A DNA stretch of 64,000 nt from Thermohalobaculum sediminis (GCF_023487995.1 NZ_JAMFKN010000002.1:558001-622000), one strand, 5' to 3'; counted from the stretch's first letter, positions 50,077-59,980 are shown. The notes: generated by a model from the letters alone, not told the origin. Program-made: numbers and translations.

Positions 50077-50466
50077 ATGGGGGTTCTTGCGGTCATCCTC
50101 GCCGCGGCGGCGGGCTTCGCCTGGGGGGCCATCTGGTATGGCCTGCTGGGCGGACGCTGGGCGCAGGCGATCGGCCGGACGGTGGCGCAGCACAAGGCCG
50201 ACCGTAACGCGGTGCCGTTCCTGATCGCGGCGGCTGCGGCTCTGCTGACCGCCGGGATGCTGCGCCATGTCTTTGCCGCGGCAGGCGTTTCGAGTGGCGG
50301 CGCGGGCTTCGTCGCCGGACTCGGCCTCGGCGCCTTCGTGGTGCTGCCCTGGATCGTGACGAACTACGCCTTCGCCGGGCGGCCGCGCGATCTGTGGTGG
50401 ATCGACGGCGGCCATGCGGCCATCGCCTGCGGGCTGATCGGGCTGGTGCTGGGGCTGATGGCCTGA
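50077..50466 (+). CDS. DUF1761 family membrane protein
   Basis: A 129-aa inner-membrane protein with four hydrophobic segments. The first contains AAGFAWGAIWYGLLGGRWAQ, the hallmark of DUF1761, followed by MLRHVFAAAG and WIVTNYAFAGRP. Function is unknown. The ATG at 50077 has GGGGGAGGGG a few bases upstream; an ATG six codons earlier lacks a site. It follows alkB by 77 nt and is convergent with the next gene. Confidence 0.85.
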   Translation: MGVLAVILAAAAGFAWGAIWYGLLGGRWAQAIGRTVAQHKADRNAVPFLIAAAAALLTAGMLRHVFAAAGVSSGGAGFVAGLGLGAFVVLPWIVTNYAFAGRPRDLWWIDGGHAAIACGLIGLVLGLMA

Positions 50467-50478
50467 GCGGGCCGCGTC

Positions 50479-51084
50479 TCAGTAGAGCGCGGCGCGGTAG
50501 CGGGCGAGCATCGCCTCCTCGGGCTCGGGCTCGCCCTCGAGGTCGCAGTGGTCGCGCAGCATCTCGGCCATGGTTGGCACCGGGCGCGCCGCGGGCCAGC
50601 TTGCGGGGTCCCACAGGGCCGAGCGCAGGAAGGCCTTGGCGCAGTGCAGGAACACCTCCTCGGCCTCGACCCGCAGGACCGTCAGCGGCAGGCGCCCGTC
50701 GCGGGCGAAACGCGCGCGCATCGCGGACTCGTCGTGGATCGTGGCGGGGCCATTCACCCGAAGCGTCTCCCGCACGCCGGGGATCAGGAAGATCAGCCCC
50801 GCGCGGGGGTGGACGAGGATGTTCCGCAGCCCGTCGATGCGGGAGTTGCCGGGCCAGTCGGGGATCAGCAGGGCACGCTCGCCCTCGACCTGCACGAAGC
50901 CGGGCCGGTCGCCCTTGGGCGAGGCGTCGAGCCGCGTGCCGTCAGATGTCGCCACCACCACGAAGGGCGATGCCGCGACGAAGGCGCGGCAATGGGCATC
51001 GAGCCGCCCGATGACCTTGGCCGCGGCGCGGGGATGGGCCTCGCCGTAGATCTCGCGCAGGCGCGCCTCGGTCGTGATCGGCAT
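50479..51084 (-). CDS. Pyridoxamine 5'-phosphate oxidase family FMN-binding protein
   Basis: A 201-aa split-barrel flavoprotein-like protein. Recognisable parts are VVATSDGTRLDASPKGDRPG, the FMN-binding RIDGLRNILVHPRAGLIFLIPG and the strand LRVNGPATIHDE. The sequence fits the MSMEG_1061/TIGR04025-type subfamily rather than true PdxH. The reaction is unknown; reduction or oxidation of small molecules with a flavin is typical. It follows grpE by 26 nt on the same strand. Confidence 0.85.
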   Translation of the reverse strand: MPITTEARLREIYGEAHPRAAAKVIGRLDAHCRAFVAASPFVVVATSDGTRLDASPKGDRPGFVQVEGERALLIPDWPGNSRIDGLRNILVHPRAGLIFLIPGVRETLRVNGPATIHDESAMRARFARDGRLPLTVLRVEAEEVFLHCAKAFLRSALWDPASWPAARPVPTMAEMLRDHCDLEGEPEPEEAMLARYRAALY

Positions 51085-51110
51085 CGGGCGCGCCCTCCGG
51101 CTGCGACGGT

Positions 51111-51728
51111 TCAACCGGCCTTGTCCTCGCCATTCTCCGGCGCGGCCTCGGCCGCTGGCCCGGCCGCCTGCGGCATGGCCCGGGCCACGCCGACCAGAGC
51201 CGGACGCAGCAGGCGGTCGGCGATGACGAAGCCCGCCTGCATCACCTCGATGATGGTGCCGGGCTGGGCGCCGGGAATCGGGGCCTCGAACATCGCCTGG
51301 TGCAGGTTGGGATCGAATTTCTCGCCCTTCTGCGGCGTGGTCTCGCGGATCTTGTGCTTCTCGAAGGCGTTCAGCAGCTCGCGCCGGGTGAGCTCGATGC
51401 CCTCGAACAGGGCGGCATGCTCGGTCTTGATGCTGTCGTCGGCGGCGGCGAGCGCACGGGTGAGGTTGTCGTAGACCGCCAGGATGTCGCGCGCGAGGCG
51501 GGTGCCGCCATAGGTCTCGGCGTCCTTGCGGTCGCGCTCGGCGCGGCGCCGGGTGTTCTCGGCCTCGGCCAGCGCGCGCAGCAGGCGGTCCTTCAGCTCG
51601 TCGCGCTCGGCCTCGAGCTCGGCGATTCGGACGTCCGGCCCCGGCACGGCACCCATCTCGGGCAGCGCCTCCTCGGGGGTGGTCCCGGTGGTCTGGGGCT
51701 CATCGGTCTTGGCTTGCGTCTTCGCCAT
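51111..51728 (-). CDS. grpE: Nucleotide exchange factor GrpE
   Basis: A 205-aa homodimeric co-chaperone that releases ADP from DnaK. A disordered acidic start is followed by a long coiled coil (RIAELEAERDELKDRLLRAL) and the beta-sheet DnaK-binding wing with FDPNLHQAMFEAP and IIEVMQAGFVIADRLLRPA. GAGAGG precedes the ATG at 51728. It lies 11 nt after hrcA, the usual hrcA-grpE operon. Confidence 0.96.
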   Translation of the reverse strand: MAKTQAKTDEPQTTGTTPEEALPEMGAVPGPDVRIAELEAERDELKDRLLRALAEAENTRRRAERDRKDAETYGGTRLARDILAVYDNLTRALAAADDSIKTEHAALFEGIELTRRELLNAFEKHKIRETTPQKGEKFDPNLHQAMFEAPIPGAQPGTIIEVMQAGFVIADRLLRPALVGVARAMPQAAGPAAEAAPENGEDKAG

Positions 51729-51739
51729 GTCCTTGCCTC

Positions 51740-52831
51740 TCATCTTTTCTGCATGCCGTCGCCCGTGACCATGCGCCCGACCAGGCGCGCGGTGTAGTCC
51801 ACTATGGGAACGATCCGGCCATAGTTCAGCCGCGTCGGGCCGATCACGCCGATCGCGCCGACCACCCGGCGGTTCGTGTCGGTGTAGGGCGAGATAACCA
51901 ATGTCGAGCCCGAGAGCGAGAAGAGTTTGTTCTCGGACCCGATGAAGACGCGCACGCCGTCGGCCCCCTCGGTGAGATCGAGGAGCTGGCTGAGGTCCCG
52001 CTTGCGTTCGAGGTCGTCGAACAGCCGGCGCATCCGTTCGAGCTCCTCGGCGCCCTGCGTCTCGGACAGAAGGTTCGCCCGTCCCCGAACGATCAGGCGG
52101 TCCGGCAGCCGGTCGGCGCCCTCCGCGCCCTCGCCCGCCCAGAGCGCGATGCCCCGCTCGATCAGGCTGGCCGCGAGGCCGTCGAGCTCGGCGCGATGGG
52201 CCGCGATCTCGCGTGCCATCAGCTCCTGCGCCTCGGTCAGCGTGTGGCCACGCAGCTTGGCGTTGAGGAAGTTCGCGGCCTCGCGCATCGCCGAGGGCGT
52301 GAGGCCGGGAGGGGGCGAGAACAGCCGGTTCTCGACCGTCCCGTCGCCCATCACCAGCACGGCGAGCGCGCGCTCGGGCGCGAGCGAGATGAATTCCAGG
52401 TGCTCGACCGGCGCGCCCGCCTTGGGCGCGAAGACGAGGCTCGCGCAATGCGACAGGCCTGAAAGCAGCTCGCTCGCGCCGTCGAGCACGGCCGAGAGGT
52501 CCTGCTCGGGCTGGGCGGCGAGGCGGTCGATCTGCTGGCGCTCCTCGGGCGGGATCTCGCCGACCTCGAGCACGCCGTCGACGAAGAGCCGCAGGCCGAG
52601 CTGCGTCGGCACCCGGCCCGCCGATACGTGCGGGCTGTCGAGCAGGCCCAGGAACTCGAGGTCCTGCATCACGTTGCGGATGGTGGCGGGCGAAAGTGCC
52701 ATGTCGAAGCCGCGCGACAGTGTGCGCGAGCCGACCGGCTCGCCAGTGTCGAGATAGGTTTCGACCAGGCGCCGGAAGATGGCGCGGCTGCGCTCGTTCA
52801 GATCCGCAAGGCTCGGGGTCGGTGCGCTCAT
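51740..52831 (-). CDS. hrcA: Heat-inducible transcription repressor HrcA
   Basis: A 363-aa repressor that binds CIRCE elements, typically of groESL, and is itself stabilised by GroEL. The N-terminal winged helix contains TYLDTGEPVGSRTLSR and LSPATIRNVMQDLEFLGLL. The C-terminal GAF-like domain ends with VVGAIGVIGPTRLNYGRIVP. The start at 52831 fits the family. Neither its own promoter nor dnaK shows a CIRCE, so its targets lie outside this window. Confidence 0.96.
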   Translation of the reverse strand: MSAPTPSLADLNERSRAIFRRLVETYLDTGEPVGSRTLSRGFDMALSPATIRNVMQDLEFLGLLDSPHVSAGRVPTQLGLRLFVDGVLEVGEIPPEERQQIDRLAAQPEQDLSAVLDGASELLSGLSHCASLVFAPKAGAPVEHLEFISLAPERALAVLVMGDGTVENRLFSPPPGLTPSAMREAANFLNAKLRGHTLTEAQELMAREIAAHRAELDGLAASLIERGIALWAGEGAEGADRLPDRLIVRGRANLLSETQGAEELERMRRLFDDLERKRDLSQLLDLTEGADGVRVFIGSENKLFSLSGSTLVISPYTDTNRRVVGAIGVIGPTRLNYGRIVPIVDYTARLVGRMVTGDGMQKR

Positions 52832-52961
52832 CTCGCTCGTGTGTCAGGGTTGCCGGATTCAGGTATGACGCGCACGTCCCCGCGTCAATCGGCTGGCGGG
52901 TTCTGGACGCCCGCGCCCCTTGGCGCTAGAGAGCCGGCCAGACACGCGAAAGGAGCCACCG

Positions 52962-53672
52962 ATGCGTCCCTCTGGCCGAGCCGCCAACGCCCTGCGCCCC
53001 GTCACCATCGAGACCGGCGTGAACCGCCATGCCGAGGGCTCGGTGCTGATCCGCATGGGCGAGACGCATGTGCTGTGCACCGCCTCGGTCGAGGACAAGG
53101 CGCCGCCTTTCCTGCGTAATTCGGGGCTGGGTTGGGTGACGGCCGAATATGGCATGCTGCCGCGCGCCACCAACACCCGCAACCGGCGCGAGGCCAAGAA
53201 CGGCCAGACGGGCCGCACGCAGGAGATCCAGCGCCTGATCGGGCGCGCGCTGAGGGCCGGCACCGACCGGGTGATAATGGGCGAACGCCAGATCATCGTC
53301 GACTGCGACGTCATCCAGGCCGATGGCGGCACGCGCACCGCCTCGATCACCGGCGGCTGGGTGGCGCTGCGGCTCGCGGCCGAGACGCTTGTCGCGCGCG
53401 GGCTGATCGCGATGAACCCGATCACCACGCATATCGCCGCCGTCTCGGCCGGGGTGCATGGCGGGCAGGTGGTGCTCGACCTCGACTATGCCGAGGACTC
53501 GGAGGCCGGAACGGACGCGAATTTCGTCCTGACGGGCGACGGCGCGATGGTCGAGGTGCAGGCCTCGGCCGAGGGCGCGACCTTCTCCGAGGCCGAGTTC
53601 CACGCGATGCTGGCGCTGGCCAAGCAGGGCGTGGCCGAACTGGTGGCGGCGCAGAAGGCGGCGCTGGGATGA
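52962..53672 (+). CDS. rph: Ribonuclease PH
   Basis: A 236-aa phosphorolytic 3'-5' exoribonuclease that trims tRNA 3' ends. [23 protein letters not shown] (phosphate- and RNA-binding Arg residues), [17 protein letters not shown] and [17 protein letters not shown] are hallmarks of the family. AAGGAG lies 7 nt before the ATG. Its stop overlaps the rdgB start by 4 nt. It diverges from hrcA, a pairing seen in many alphaproteobacteria. Confidence 0.97.
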   Translation: MRPSGRAANALRPVTIETGVNRHAEGSVLIRMGETHVLCTASVEDKAPPFLRNSGLGWVTAEYGMLPRATNTRNRREAKNGQTGRTQEIQRLIGRALRAGTDRVIMGERQIIVDCDVIQADGGTRTASITGGWVALRLAAETLVARGLIAMNPITTHIAAVSAGVHGGQVVLDLDYAEDSEAGTDANFVLTGDGAMVEVQASAEGATFSEAEFHAMLALAKQGVAELVAAQKAALG

Positions 53673-54289
53673 CGCGGGCGTTCGGCGGCGGGCGGCTGGT
53701 CGTCGCCTCGCACAACAAGGGCAAGGTGCGCGAGATCGGCGAGCTGCTCGCGCCTTTCGGGGTCGAGACCGTTTCGGTCGCCGATCTCGGCCTGCCCGAG
53801 CCAGACGAGACCGGCACGACCTTCGAGGCGAACGCCCGGATCAAGAGCCATGCGGCGGCCGAGGCCAGCGGGGTGCCCGCGCTCTCTGACGATTCGGGGA
53901 TCGAGATCGACGCCCTCGACGGCGCGCCCGGCGTCTACACCGCCAACTGGGCCGAGACGCCGTCCGGCCGCGACTATGGCGCGGCGATGAAAAAGGCGCA
54001 TGACGCGCTGGTGGCGAGGGGCGCCCCACGGCCCTGGCGGGCGCGCTTCGTCTGCGTGCTGTCTCTCGCCTGGCCCGACGGGCATGACGAGACCTTTCGC
54101 GGCACGGCCGAGGGCGAGGTGATCTGGCCGCCCCGCGGCGCGCAGGGCTTCGGCTATGACCCGATGTTCCTGCCCGCGGGCGGCGGCCTCACCTTTGGAG
54201 AGATGGAGCCCGCCGCCAAGCACGCGATCTCGCACCGCGCCGACGCCTTCCGCAAGCTCGTCGCTGCCTGTTTCGGGGGAACGCCATGA
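53669..54289 (+). CDS. rdgB: XTP/dITP diphosphatase (non-canonical purine NTP pyrophosphatase)
   Basis: A 206-aa enzyme that hydrolyses ITP, dITP and XTP to keep them out of nucleic acids. [14 protein letters not shown] is the N-terminal substrate motif, [20 protein letters not shown] carries the catalytic Asp, and [10 protein letters not shown] and [10 protein letters not shown] complete the site. It overlaps both rph and the next gene by 4 nt, so the three are translated in sequence. Confidence 0.96.
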   Translation: MTRAFGGGRLVVASHNKGKVREIGELLAPFGVETVSVADLGLPEPDETGTTFEANARIKSHAAAEASGVPALSDDSGIEIDALDGAPGVYTANWAETPSGRDYGAAMKKAHDALVARGAPRPWRARFVCVLSLAWPDGHDETFRGTAEGEVIWPPRGAQGFGYDPMFLPAGGGLTFGEMEPAAKHAISHRADAFRKLVAACFGGTP

Positions 54290-54666
54290 CGCGACGCCTG
54301 ATCTCGACCGGCTCGCCCTTCGAGGACGAGTTCGCCTATTCCCGCGCGGTGGTCGCGGGCGACTGGTGTTTCGTCGCGGGGACCACGGGCTATGATTACG
54401 CGAAGATGGCGATGCCCGAAGGCGCGGCCGAGCAGGCGCGCAACGCCCTTGCGACCATCGCGGCCACGCTGGCCGAGGCGGGTTTTGCCATGGCCGACAT
54501 CGTGCGCGTCCAATACACCGTGACGGATGCGGAATTGCGGCACGAGATCGCGCCCGCGCTGCGCCGCGCACTGAGCGGTGTGCGCCCGGCCGCCACGATG
54601 GTCGTCGCGGGCCTGATCGCGCCCGAGATGAAGGTCGAGATCGAGGTCACGGCCTACCGCGGATGA
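54286..54666 (+). CDS. RidA family protein
   Basis: A 126-aa trimeric YjgF/YER057c/UK114 protein. Members of the RidA subgroup hydrolyse reactive enamine/imine intermediates. The typical pattern is present: [28 protein letters not shown], and [23 protein letters not shown]. The usual Arg of RidA proper (near the R-P-A segment) is present in GVRPAAT, but subgroup assignment is uncertain. It overlaps rdgB by 4 nt. Confidence 0.9.
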   Translation: MTRRLISTGSPFEDEFAYSRAVVAGDWCFVAGTTGYDYAKMAMPEGAAEQARNALATIAATLAEAGFAMADIVRVQYTVTDAELRHEIAPALRRALSGVRPAATMVVAGLIAPEMKVEIEVTAYRG

Positions 54667-54681
54667 TCTGGGGGTGAGGCG

Positions 54682-54849
54682 ATGGGCAGGCCCGACCGAT
54701 CCGCCTTCGCGCGGCGCCATGCGGTGGCGCTGGCGTTGTTCTTTCTCGGCCTGCTGGCCTTCGCCGGCTGGCGCGGCAACGCCTTCGCGGGGCTGGCAGG
54801 AGTTGCGGGGCTCGGATGGGTGATCTGGGCGCATCTGGAGCGCAAGTGA
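54682..54849 (+). CDS. Small membrane protein of unknown function (55 aa)
   Basis: A 55-aa protein, MGRPDRSAFARRHAVALALF at the start, with two hydrophobic helices separated by RGN and a basic end LERK. A GAGG-type site lies 4 nt before the ATG, and the stop overlaps the GTG start of hemW (GTGA). Both facts, and its place in a tight operon, support it as a real gene although it is very short. No family is recognised. Confidence 0.6.
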   Translation: MGRPDRSAFARRHAVALALFFLGLLAFAGWRGNAFAGLAGVAGLGWVIWAHLERK

Positions 54850-56006
54850 CCGCGCCCGACTGGCGGGCGGGCGGCTTCGGTGTCTATGTCCACTGGCCGT
54901 TCTGCCTCGCGAAATGCCCCTACTGCGACTTCAACAGCCATGTTTCGCGGGTCGTGGACCACGCCGCATGGGCCGAGTCGCTGGTGGCCGAAATGCGCCG
55001 TATGCGCGAGCTCACCGGGCCGCGACGGGCCGACACGATGTTCTTCGGCGGGGGCACCCCCAGCCTGATGGCGCCCGAGACCGTGGCGCGGCTGATCGAC
55101 GAGGCCGACCGGCTGTGGGGACTCGCGCCGGGGGCCGAGATCACGCTGGAGGCAAACCCCACCTCGGTCGAGGCCGCGAAGTTCCGGGCCTATGGGGCGG
55201 CGGGCATCAACCGCGTCTCGATGGGCGTGCAGGCGCTGAACGACGCGGACCTGAAGGCGCTCGGCCGGATGCACACGGTATCGGAGGCCCGCGCGGCCTT
55301 CGACGTGGCGCGCGCGGCGTTCCGGCGGGTGAGCTTCGATCTGATCTATGCCCGGATGGGCCAGACCCCCGCGGCATGGGAGGCCGAGCTCGGCGCGGCG
55401 CTCGCGATGGCGGTCGACCACCTCTCGCTCTATCAACTGACGATCGAGGAGGGGACGCGCTTCTTCGACCTCCACCGTCGCGGGCGGCTGGTCGTGCCCC
55501 CGGACGAGGCATCGGCCGAGATGTATGCGATCACGCAGGAACTGACCGAGGCGGCCGGGATGCCGGCCTACGAAGTGTCGAACCACGCGGCGCCGGGGGC
55601 CGAGAGCCGGCACAACCTGGTCTACTGGCGATCTGGCGACTACGCGGGCCTGGGGCCGGGCGCGCATGGCCGCATCACCCGGGAGGACGGCGTGCGGCTT
55701 GCCACCGCGACGGCGCGCGACCCCGCGGGCTGGATGGCGCAGGTCGCGGACCGTGGCCACGCGCTGGTCGAGGAGACGCCGCTCTCGCCGGCCGAGCATG
55801 GTGACGAGATGGTGCTGATGGGACTGCGGCTGGCCGAGGGCATCGGCCTCGCACGCCACGCGGCGGTCGCGGGCGCGCCCATCGCGCCCGAGCGGATCGC
55901 GGCTCTGGAAGGCGCGGGGCTGGTGAGCCGGCGGGCCGGCCGGCTGGTCGCGACGCCCGAGGGCCGGCTCGTGCTCGACCGGGTGCTGGCGGAGCTTCTG
56001 GCCTGA
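54846..56006 (+). CDS. hemW: Radical SAM protein HemW (heme chaperone)
   Basis: A 386-aa radical SAM family protein that binds heme and is related to coproporphyrinogen III dehydrogenase HemN. The cluster motif is FCLAKCPYCDF; the fourth Cys of HemN (CPYC-x-C) is absent, Phe taking its place, which marks HemW. FFGGGTPSLM and ITLEANPTSVE follow, and GAHGRI is near the middle. The GTG start at 54846 overlaps the small membrane gene and begins the family N-terminus (VYVHWPFC). Confidence 0.93.
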   Translation: MTAPDWRAGGFGVYVHWPFCLAKCPYCDFNSHVSRVVDHAAWAESLVAEMRRMRELTGPRRADTMFFGGGTPSLMAPETVARLIDEADRLWGLAPGAEITLEANPTSVEAAKFRAYGAAGINRVSMGVQALNDADLKALGRMHTVSEARAAFDVARAAFRRVSFDLIYARMGQTPAAWEAELGAALAMAVDHLSLYQLTIEEGTRFFDLHRRGRLVVPPDEASAEMYAITQELTEAAGMPAYEVSNHAAPGAESRHNLVYWRSGDYAGLGPGAHGRITREDGVRLATATARDPAGWMAQVADRGHALVEETPLSPAEHGDEMVLMGLRLAEGIGLARHAAVAGAPIAPERIAALEGAGLVSRRAGRLVATPEGRLVLDRVLAELLA

Positions 56007-56054
56007 GGCGGCCCGCCGCCCTATCTCTTGGGGCGCAGGCGGACGGAGGGCGCG

Positions 56055-56444
56055 ATGCGCATGGCGTGGACGATCGCAGGGGGCACGGCATTCGCCGCCG
56101 GTTTCGTCGGCGCCTTTCTGCCGCTGCTGCCGACCGTGCCTTTCATGCTGCTGGCCGCCTTCTGCTTCGCCCGCGGCTCGGACCGCTTCCATGACTGGCT
56201 GGTGAACCATTCCCGCTTCGGACCAGGCATCCGCGACTGGCGCGAACGCGGCGCGATCGGCCGCCGCGCCAAGCGCGCGGCGATGGTGGCGCTGGCGTTC
56301 AGCCTGCTGCTGTCGCTGGCGCTGGGCGTGCCGGGCCATGTAATGGTGTTGCAGGCGCTGGCGCTCGCCGCCGTGGCGCTGTTCATCCTGACCCGGCCCG
56401 ACGGCGTCCCGGCCGAGGCCGAGGCCGGCGGCGGCAAGGACTAG
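56055..56444 (+). CDS. YbaN/DUF454 family membrane protein
   Basis: A 129-aa inner-membrane protein with three to four hydrophobic segments. GFVGAFLPLLPTVPFMLLAA and CFARGSDRFHDWLVNHSRFG with RDWRERGAI are the DUF454 hallmarks. Function is unknown. GGAGGG lies 5 nt before the ATG. It ends 8 nt before the convergent NYN gene. Confidence 0.9.
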   Translation: MRMAWTIAGGTAFAAGFVGAFLPLLPTVPFMLLAAFCFARGSDRFHDWLVNHSRFGPGIRDWRERGAIGRRAKRAAMVALAFSLLLSLALGVPGHVMVLQALALAAVALFILTRPDGVPAEAEAGGGKD

Positions 56445-56451
56445 GCCCGCC

Positions 56452-57144
56452 TCACGCCTTGCGGCGCAGCATCTGCGCCGAGACGCCCTGGCCGCCCGGC
56501 TCGTCCACGATCTCGAACCCGCCGATCATTTCGACGAGTTCGTGCAGCGTCCTCACGCCGAAGCGGGTCTTGTAGTTGCCGTCGAAGGCGCGGTTGAGCT
56601 GGCTGCCCACGGTCTGGGTGCGCGCACGGCCCTTGCGGTCGAGCTGTGCGGTGACGATGCGGCGCGCCTTCTCGATGTCGCGGGGGCCCGAACGCTCGGG
56701 CTCGGCGCCGCCGGCCCCGTTCTCGGGGAAGGCGGTGAAGGTCGCCACCGCCTCGCGGAAGGCCGCGGGCGTATTGGCCTTGCCGTAGCCAATCACCTCG
56801 ACGCCCGATTCCGCGATGCCGCGCGCGATGGTGGCGAAATCGCTGTCGGACGAGACCAGCGCGATGATCTCGACAGTCCCGCGCTCGGCCAGCCGGATGC
56901 CTGTCTGGGCGATCATCAGGTCCGCCGTGTCCTTCGTCGCGCGCGCGCCCGAGAACGCGACCTCGGCCGAGAAGCCCAGATCCGTCAGCACCTTCTCGCG
57001 CCCCTTGATCGAGCTGAGCCGGCCCACCGCGCGGCGGATCACCACCCGTCCGCGGGCGCGCGCATCGTCCACGGCAAAGCGGATATGGGCCGCGTCCACG
57101 TTGTCGGCATCCACCAGGATCGCGATGCGCGGGGTGTCGGTCAT
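56452..57144 (-). CDS. NYN domain and LOTUS (OST-HTH) domain protein
   Basis: A 230-aa putative RNA-binding ribonuclease. The PIN-like NYN domain (residues about 1-135) keeps acidic residues: [22 protein letters not shown] and [16 protein letters not shown]. The C-terminal part (about 155-230) reads as a LOTUS/OST-HTH RNA-binding winged helix, with [10 protein letters not shown] and [14 protein letters not shown]. Bacterial members have no agreed role. Its start overlaps the mutS stop by 4 nt, so it is translated with mutS. Confidence 0.88.
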   Translation of the reverse strand: MTDTPRIAILVDADNVDAAHIRFAVDDARARGRVVIRRAVGRLSSIKGREKVLTDLGFSAEVAFSGARATKDTADLMIAQTGIRLAERGTVEIIALVSSDSDFATIARGIAESGVEVIGYGKANTPAAFREAVATFTAFPENGAGGAEPERSGPRDIEKARRIVTAQLDRKGRARTQTVGSQLNRAFDGNYKTRFGVRTLHELVEMIGGFEIVDEPGGQGVSAQMLRRKA

Positions 57145-59837
57145 GGCTTGTCCTCCAGCATCGCGCGCAGCTCGTAGACCAGGTCGAGCGCCTCGCGCGG
57201 GGTGAGCTCGTCGGGGTGGATGCCCCTGAGCCGCGCCTCGACGACCGAGACCTTCGGCGCGGGCGCGGGCGCGGGCGCGGGGGCCTGCCGCGGGCGGGCC
57301 TGGAACAGCGGCAGCGCGTCCACGAGATCGGCGGGCGAGCCCTCGCGTTCGTGGCGTTCCAGCTTCTCCAGCACCTCGCGGGCGCGCGTGGTCACCGATT
57401 CGGGCAGACCGGCGAGGCGGGCGACCTGCACGCCATACGAGCGGTCGGCGGCGCCGGGGCGGACCTCGTGCAGGAACACCACCTCGCCCTCCCATTCACG
57501 CACGGCGACGGTGGCGGTCGAGAGCTTGTCGAGGCGGTCTGCGAGCCCCGTCAGCTCGTGGTAATGGGTTGCAAACAGGCCGCGGCAGCGGTTCGCCTCG
57601 TGCAGATGCTCGAGCACCGCCCAGGCGATCGAGAGGCCGTCCCAGGTGGCGGTGCCGCGCCCGATCTCGTCGAGGATCACCAATGCGCCGGGCCCGGCCT
57701 GATTGAGAATTGCGGCCGTCTCGACCATCTCGACCATGAAGGTCGAGCGCCCGCGGGCGAGATCGTCGGCGGCCCCGACACGGCTGAAAAGCTGATCGAT
57801 GATCCCGATCCGCGCCTCGGCCGCCGGTACGAACAGCCCCGCCTGCGCCAGCACCGCGATCAGGGCGTTCTGGCGCAGGAAGGTCGACTTGCCCGCCATG
57901 TTGGGACCTGTCAGCAGCCAGATCGGCGCGGGGCCGGCGGGCTCGGCCGAGAGGTCGCAGTCATTGGCGACGAACGGCCCTGCGCCCTGCCGGCGCAGCG
58001 CCTGCTCGACCACCGGGTGGCGCCCCGCGCGAATCGCGAAGGCGCGAGAGGCCTCGACATGGGGGCGGGTCCAGCCCTCCTCGACCGCGAGCCGGGCCGC
58101 GGAGGCGGCGACGTCGAGCTCGGCCAGCGCGCGCGCGGCCTCGCCCAGCGGGCCGCGCGCGGCCAGCACCGCCTCGCGCAGGGCCTCGAAGATGCGCTTC
58201 TCGATCTCGATCGCGCGGTTGCCGGCATTCAGTATGCGGTTCTCGAGGTCCGAGAGATCCACCGTTGTGAAGCGCACGGCGTTTGCCAGCGTCTGGCGGT
58301 GGATGAAGCGATCCTTGCGCTCGAACATCGCCTCGGCATGGCGCGCCGTGGTCTCTATGTAATAGCCGAGCACGTTGTTGTGCCGGATCTTGAGGCTGTC
58401 GATGCCCGTCTCGGCCGCGTAATCGCCCTGCATCGCGGCGATCACGCCGCGCCCCTCGTCGCGCAGGCGCCGGGCCTCGTCGAGATCGGCGTCGTGGCCA
58501 CGCGCGACAAAGCCGCCGTCGCGGGCGAGCAGCGGAGGCTCGGCGACCAGCGCGGCGTCCAGGAGGCCGATCAGCGCGTCATGTCCGCCGAGGCGTGTGG
58601 CGGCGCCGGCCACCAGTTCGGGCGGCTCGGCCCCCGCCAGCATGTCGGCGATGGATGCGGCCTGCGCCAGCCCGCCGCGGATGGCGCCGAGGTCGCGCGG
58701 GCCGCCGCGGTCGAGCGCGAGCCGGGCCAGTGCACGCTCGATATCGGGCACGCGGGCGAGCGCGTCGCCCAGCGCGTCGGCCAGCGGGCGGCTCCCGGCC
58801 AGCCACTCGACCGCGTCGTGGCGCGCGCGGATCGCCGCCACGTCGGTCAGCGGCGCCGAGATGCGTTGCGCCAGCAGCCGCGCCCCCGCCCCGGTGCGGG
58901 TGCGGTCGATGGCGGCGAGCAGCGTCGCCTCGCGCCCGCCCGACAGCGCCTGCGTCAGTTCCAGGTTGCGCCGGGTCGCCGCGTCGATGCGCATGACGCC
59001 CCCGGGCGCTTCCTGCACCGGCGGGCGCATCAGCGGGAGGCGGCCCTTCTGGGTCAGCTCGAGGTAATCGACCAGCGCCCCCAGCACCGCCAGTTCCGCC
59101 CGCCCGAAGGTCCCGAATCCGTCGAGCGCCGCGACCCCGAAGAGCCGGCAGAGCCGCCCCTCGCCCGCCGACGAATCAAAGCTCGCGGGGCCGAGCGGCG
59201 TGGTCACCGCGCCCGCATCCGCGACCTGCGCGTCGAGGCCCGCATCGCCGGCCGCGCGCTCGGGCACCAGCACCTCGCGCGGCGCGAGTCGCGCGAGCAT
59301 CGGGCCAAGCGCCGCCCGCGGGCAGCTTGCCACGCCCAGCTCGCCCGTCGAGACGTCGGCCCAGGCCACCGCGCCGTCGCCCCGGATCTCGGCCCAGGCG
59401 GCGAGGAAGTTGTTGCGCCGCGCGTCCAGCAGCGTCTCCTCGGTCAGCGTGCCGGGCGTGACGAGGCGCACGATCTCGCGCCGGACCACGGCCTTCGAGC
59501 CGCGCTTCTTCGCCTCGGCGGGGTCCTCCATCTGCTCGGCGATGGCGACGCGGAAGCCCTTGCGGATCAGCGTGAGCAGGTAGCTCTCGGCGGCGTGGAT
59601 GGGCACGCCGCACATCTGGATGTCGGCGCCCAAGTGCTTGCCGCGTTTGGTCAACGCGATGTCGAGCGCCGCCGCCGCCGCCACCGCGTCGTCGAAGAAC
59701 AGCTCGTAGAAATCGCCCATGCGGTAGAACAGCAGCGCCTCGGGATGCGCGGCCTTGATCTCGAGATACTGCGCCATCATCGGCGTGGCGGCACCCGTCT
59801 CCGCCTCGGCCTCGTCGCTGATCGGCTGGTCGTTCAT
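57141..59837 (-). CDS. mutS: DNA mismatch repair protein MutS
   Basis: An 898-aa mismatch-recognition ATPase. The N-terminal mismatch-binding domain has the Phe-x-Glu wedge in [11 protein letters not shown], followed by connector, lever and clamp domains. The ATPase domain near the C-terminus has Walker [10 protein letters not shown] and the following [18 protein letters not shown] and [19 protein letters not shown], and the end holds the dimerisation region. The ATG at 59837 (MNDQPISDE) was preferred to the one 15 codons upstream. NYN protein follows with a 4-nt overlap. Confidence 0.97.
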   Translation of the reverse strand: MNDQPISDEAEAETGAATPMMAQYLEIKAAHPEALLFYRMGDFYELFFDDAVAAAAALDIALTKRGKHLGADIQMCGVPIHAAESYLLTLIRKGFRVAIAEQMEDPAEAKKRGSKAVVRREIVRLVTPGTLTEETLLDARRNNFLAAWAEIRGDGAVAWADVSTGELGVASCPRAALGPMLARLAPREVLVPERAAGDAGLDAQVADAGAVTTPLGPASFDSSAGEGRLCRLFGVAALDGFGTFGRAELAVLGALVDYLELTQKGRLPLMRPPVQEAPGGVMRIDAATRRNLELTQALSGGREATLLAAIDRTRTGAGARLLAQRISAPLTDVAAIRARHDAVEWLAGSRPLADALGDALARVPDIERALARLALDRGGPRDLGAIRGGLAQAASIADMLAGAEPPELVAGAATRLGGHDALIGLLDAALVAEPPLLARDGGFVARGHDADLDEARRLRDEGRGVIAAMQGDYAAETGIDSLKIRHNNVLGYYIETTARHAEAMFERKDRFIHRQTLANAVRFTTVDLSDLENRILNAGNRAIEIEKRIFEALREAVLAARGPLGEAARALAELDVAASAARLAVEEGWTRPHVEASRAFAIRAGRHPVVEQALRRQGAGPFVANDCDLSAEPAGPAPIWLLTGPNMAGKSTFLRQNALIAVLAQAGLFVPAAEARIGIIDQLFSRVGAADDLARGRSTFMVEMVETAAILNQAGPGALVILDEIGRGTATWDGLSIAWAVLEHLHEANRCRGLFATHYHELTGLADRLDKLSTATVAVREWEGEVVFLHEVRPGAADRSYGVQVARLAGLPESVTTRAREVLEKLERHEREGSPADLVDALPLFQARPRQAPAPAPAPAPKVSVVEARLRGIHPDELTPREALDLVYELRAMLEDKP

Positions 59838-59924
59838 GCGCCCTCGTCCACCCGGCCCGCTGCCGCTTCCGCTCGATAACACGCCCGGCGCATGGACCGG
59901 AAGCGCGCCGCCCCGTGCGACGGA

Positions 59925-59943
59925 TTTTCCACGTTACGGAAAA
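59925..59943. promoter_or_regulatory. Inverted repeat in the mutS/gntR divergent region
   Basis: TTTTCC-N7-GGAAAA, a perfect 6-bp inverted repeat. It is closer to the mutS start (88 nt) than to the gntR start (146 nt) and could serve either gene. No known regulator is assigned. Confidence 0.4.
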
Positions 59944-59970
59944 CCGTCCCGGAGTCGGGCGTGTGGTCTC

Positions 59971-59980
59971 TGGCATGCCA
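59971..59980. promoter_or_regulatory. Palindrome 1 of the putative GntR operator
   Basis: TGGCATGCCA, a perfect 10-bp palindrome matching TGGYATRCCA, with its centre 38 nt before that of palindrome 2. See the entry at 60009. Confidence 0.5.

Noticed and set aside
52832-52961. CIRCE element or clear promoter before hrcA
   Set aside because: No TTAGCACTC or GAGTGCTAA half-site. TTGACG at 52883-52888 on the minus strand lacks a good -10 at standard spacing.
57216-59879. An 887-codon open frame antisense to mutS
   Set aside because: The minus-strand frame is a full MutS. The antisense product is rich in Arg, Gly, Gln and His and shows no motif.
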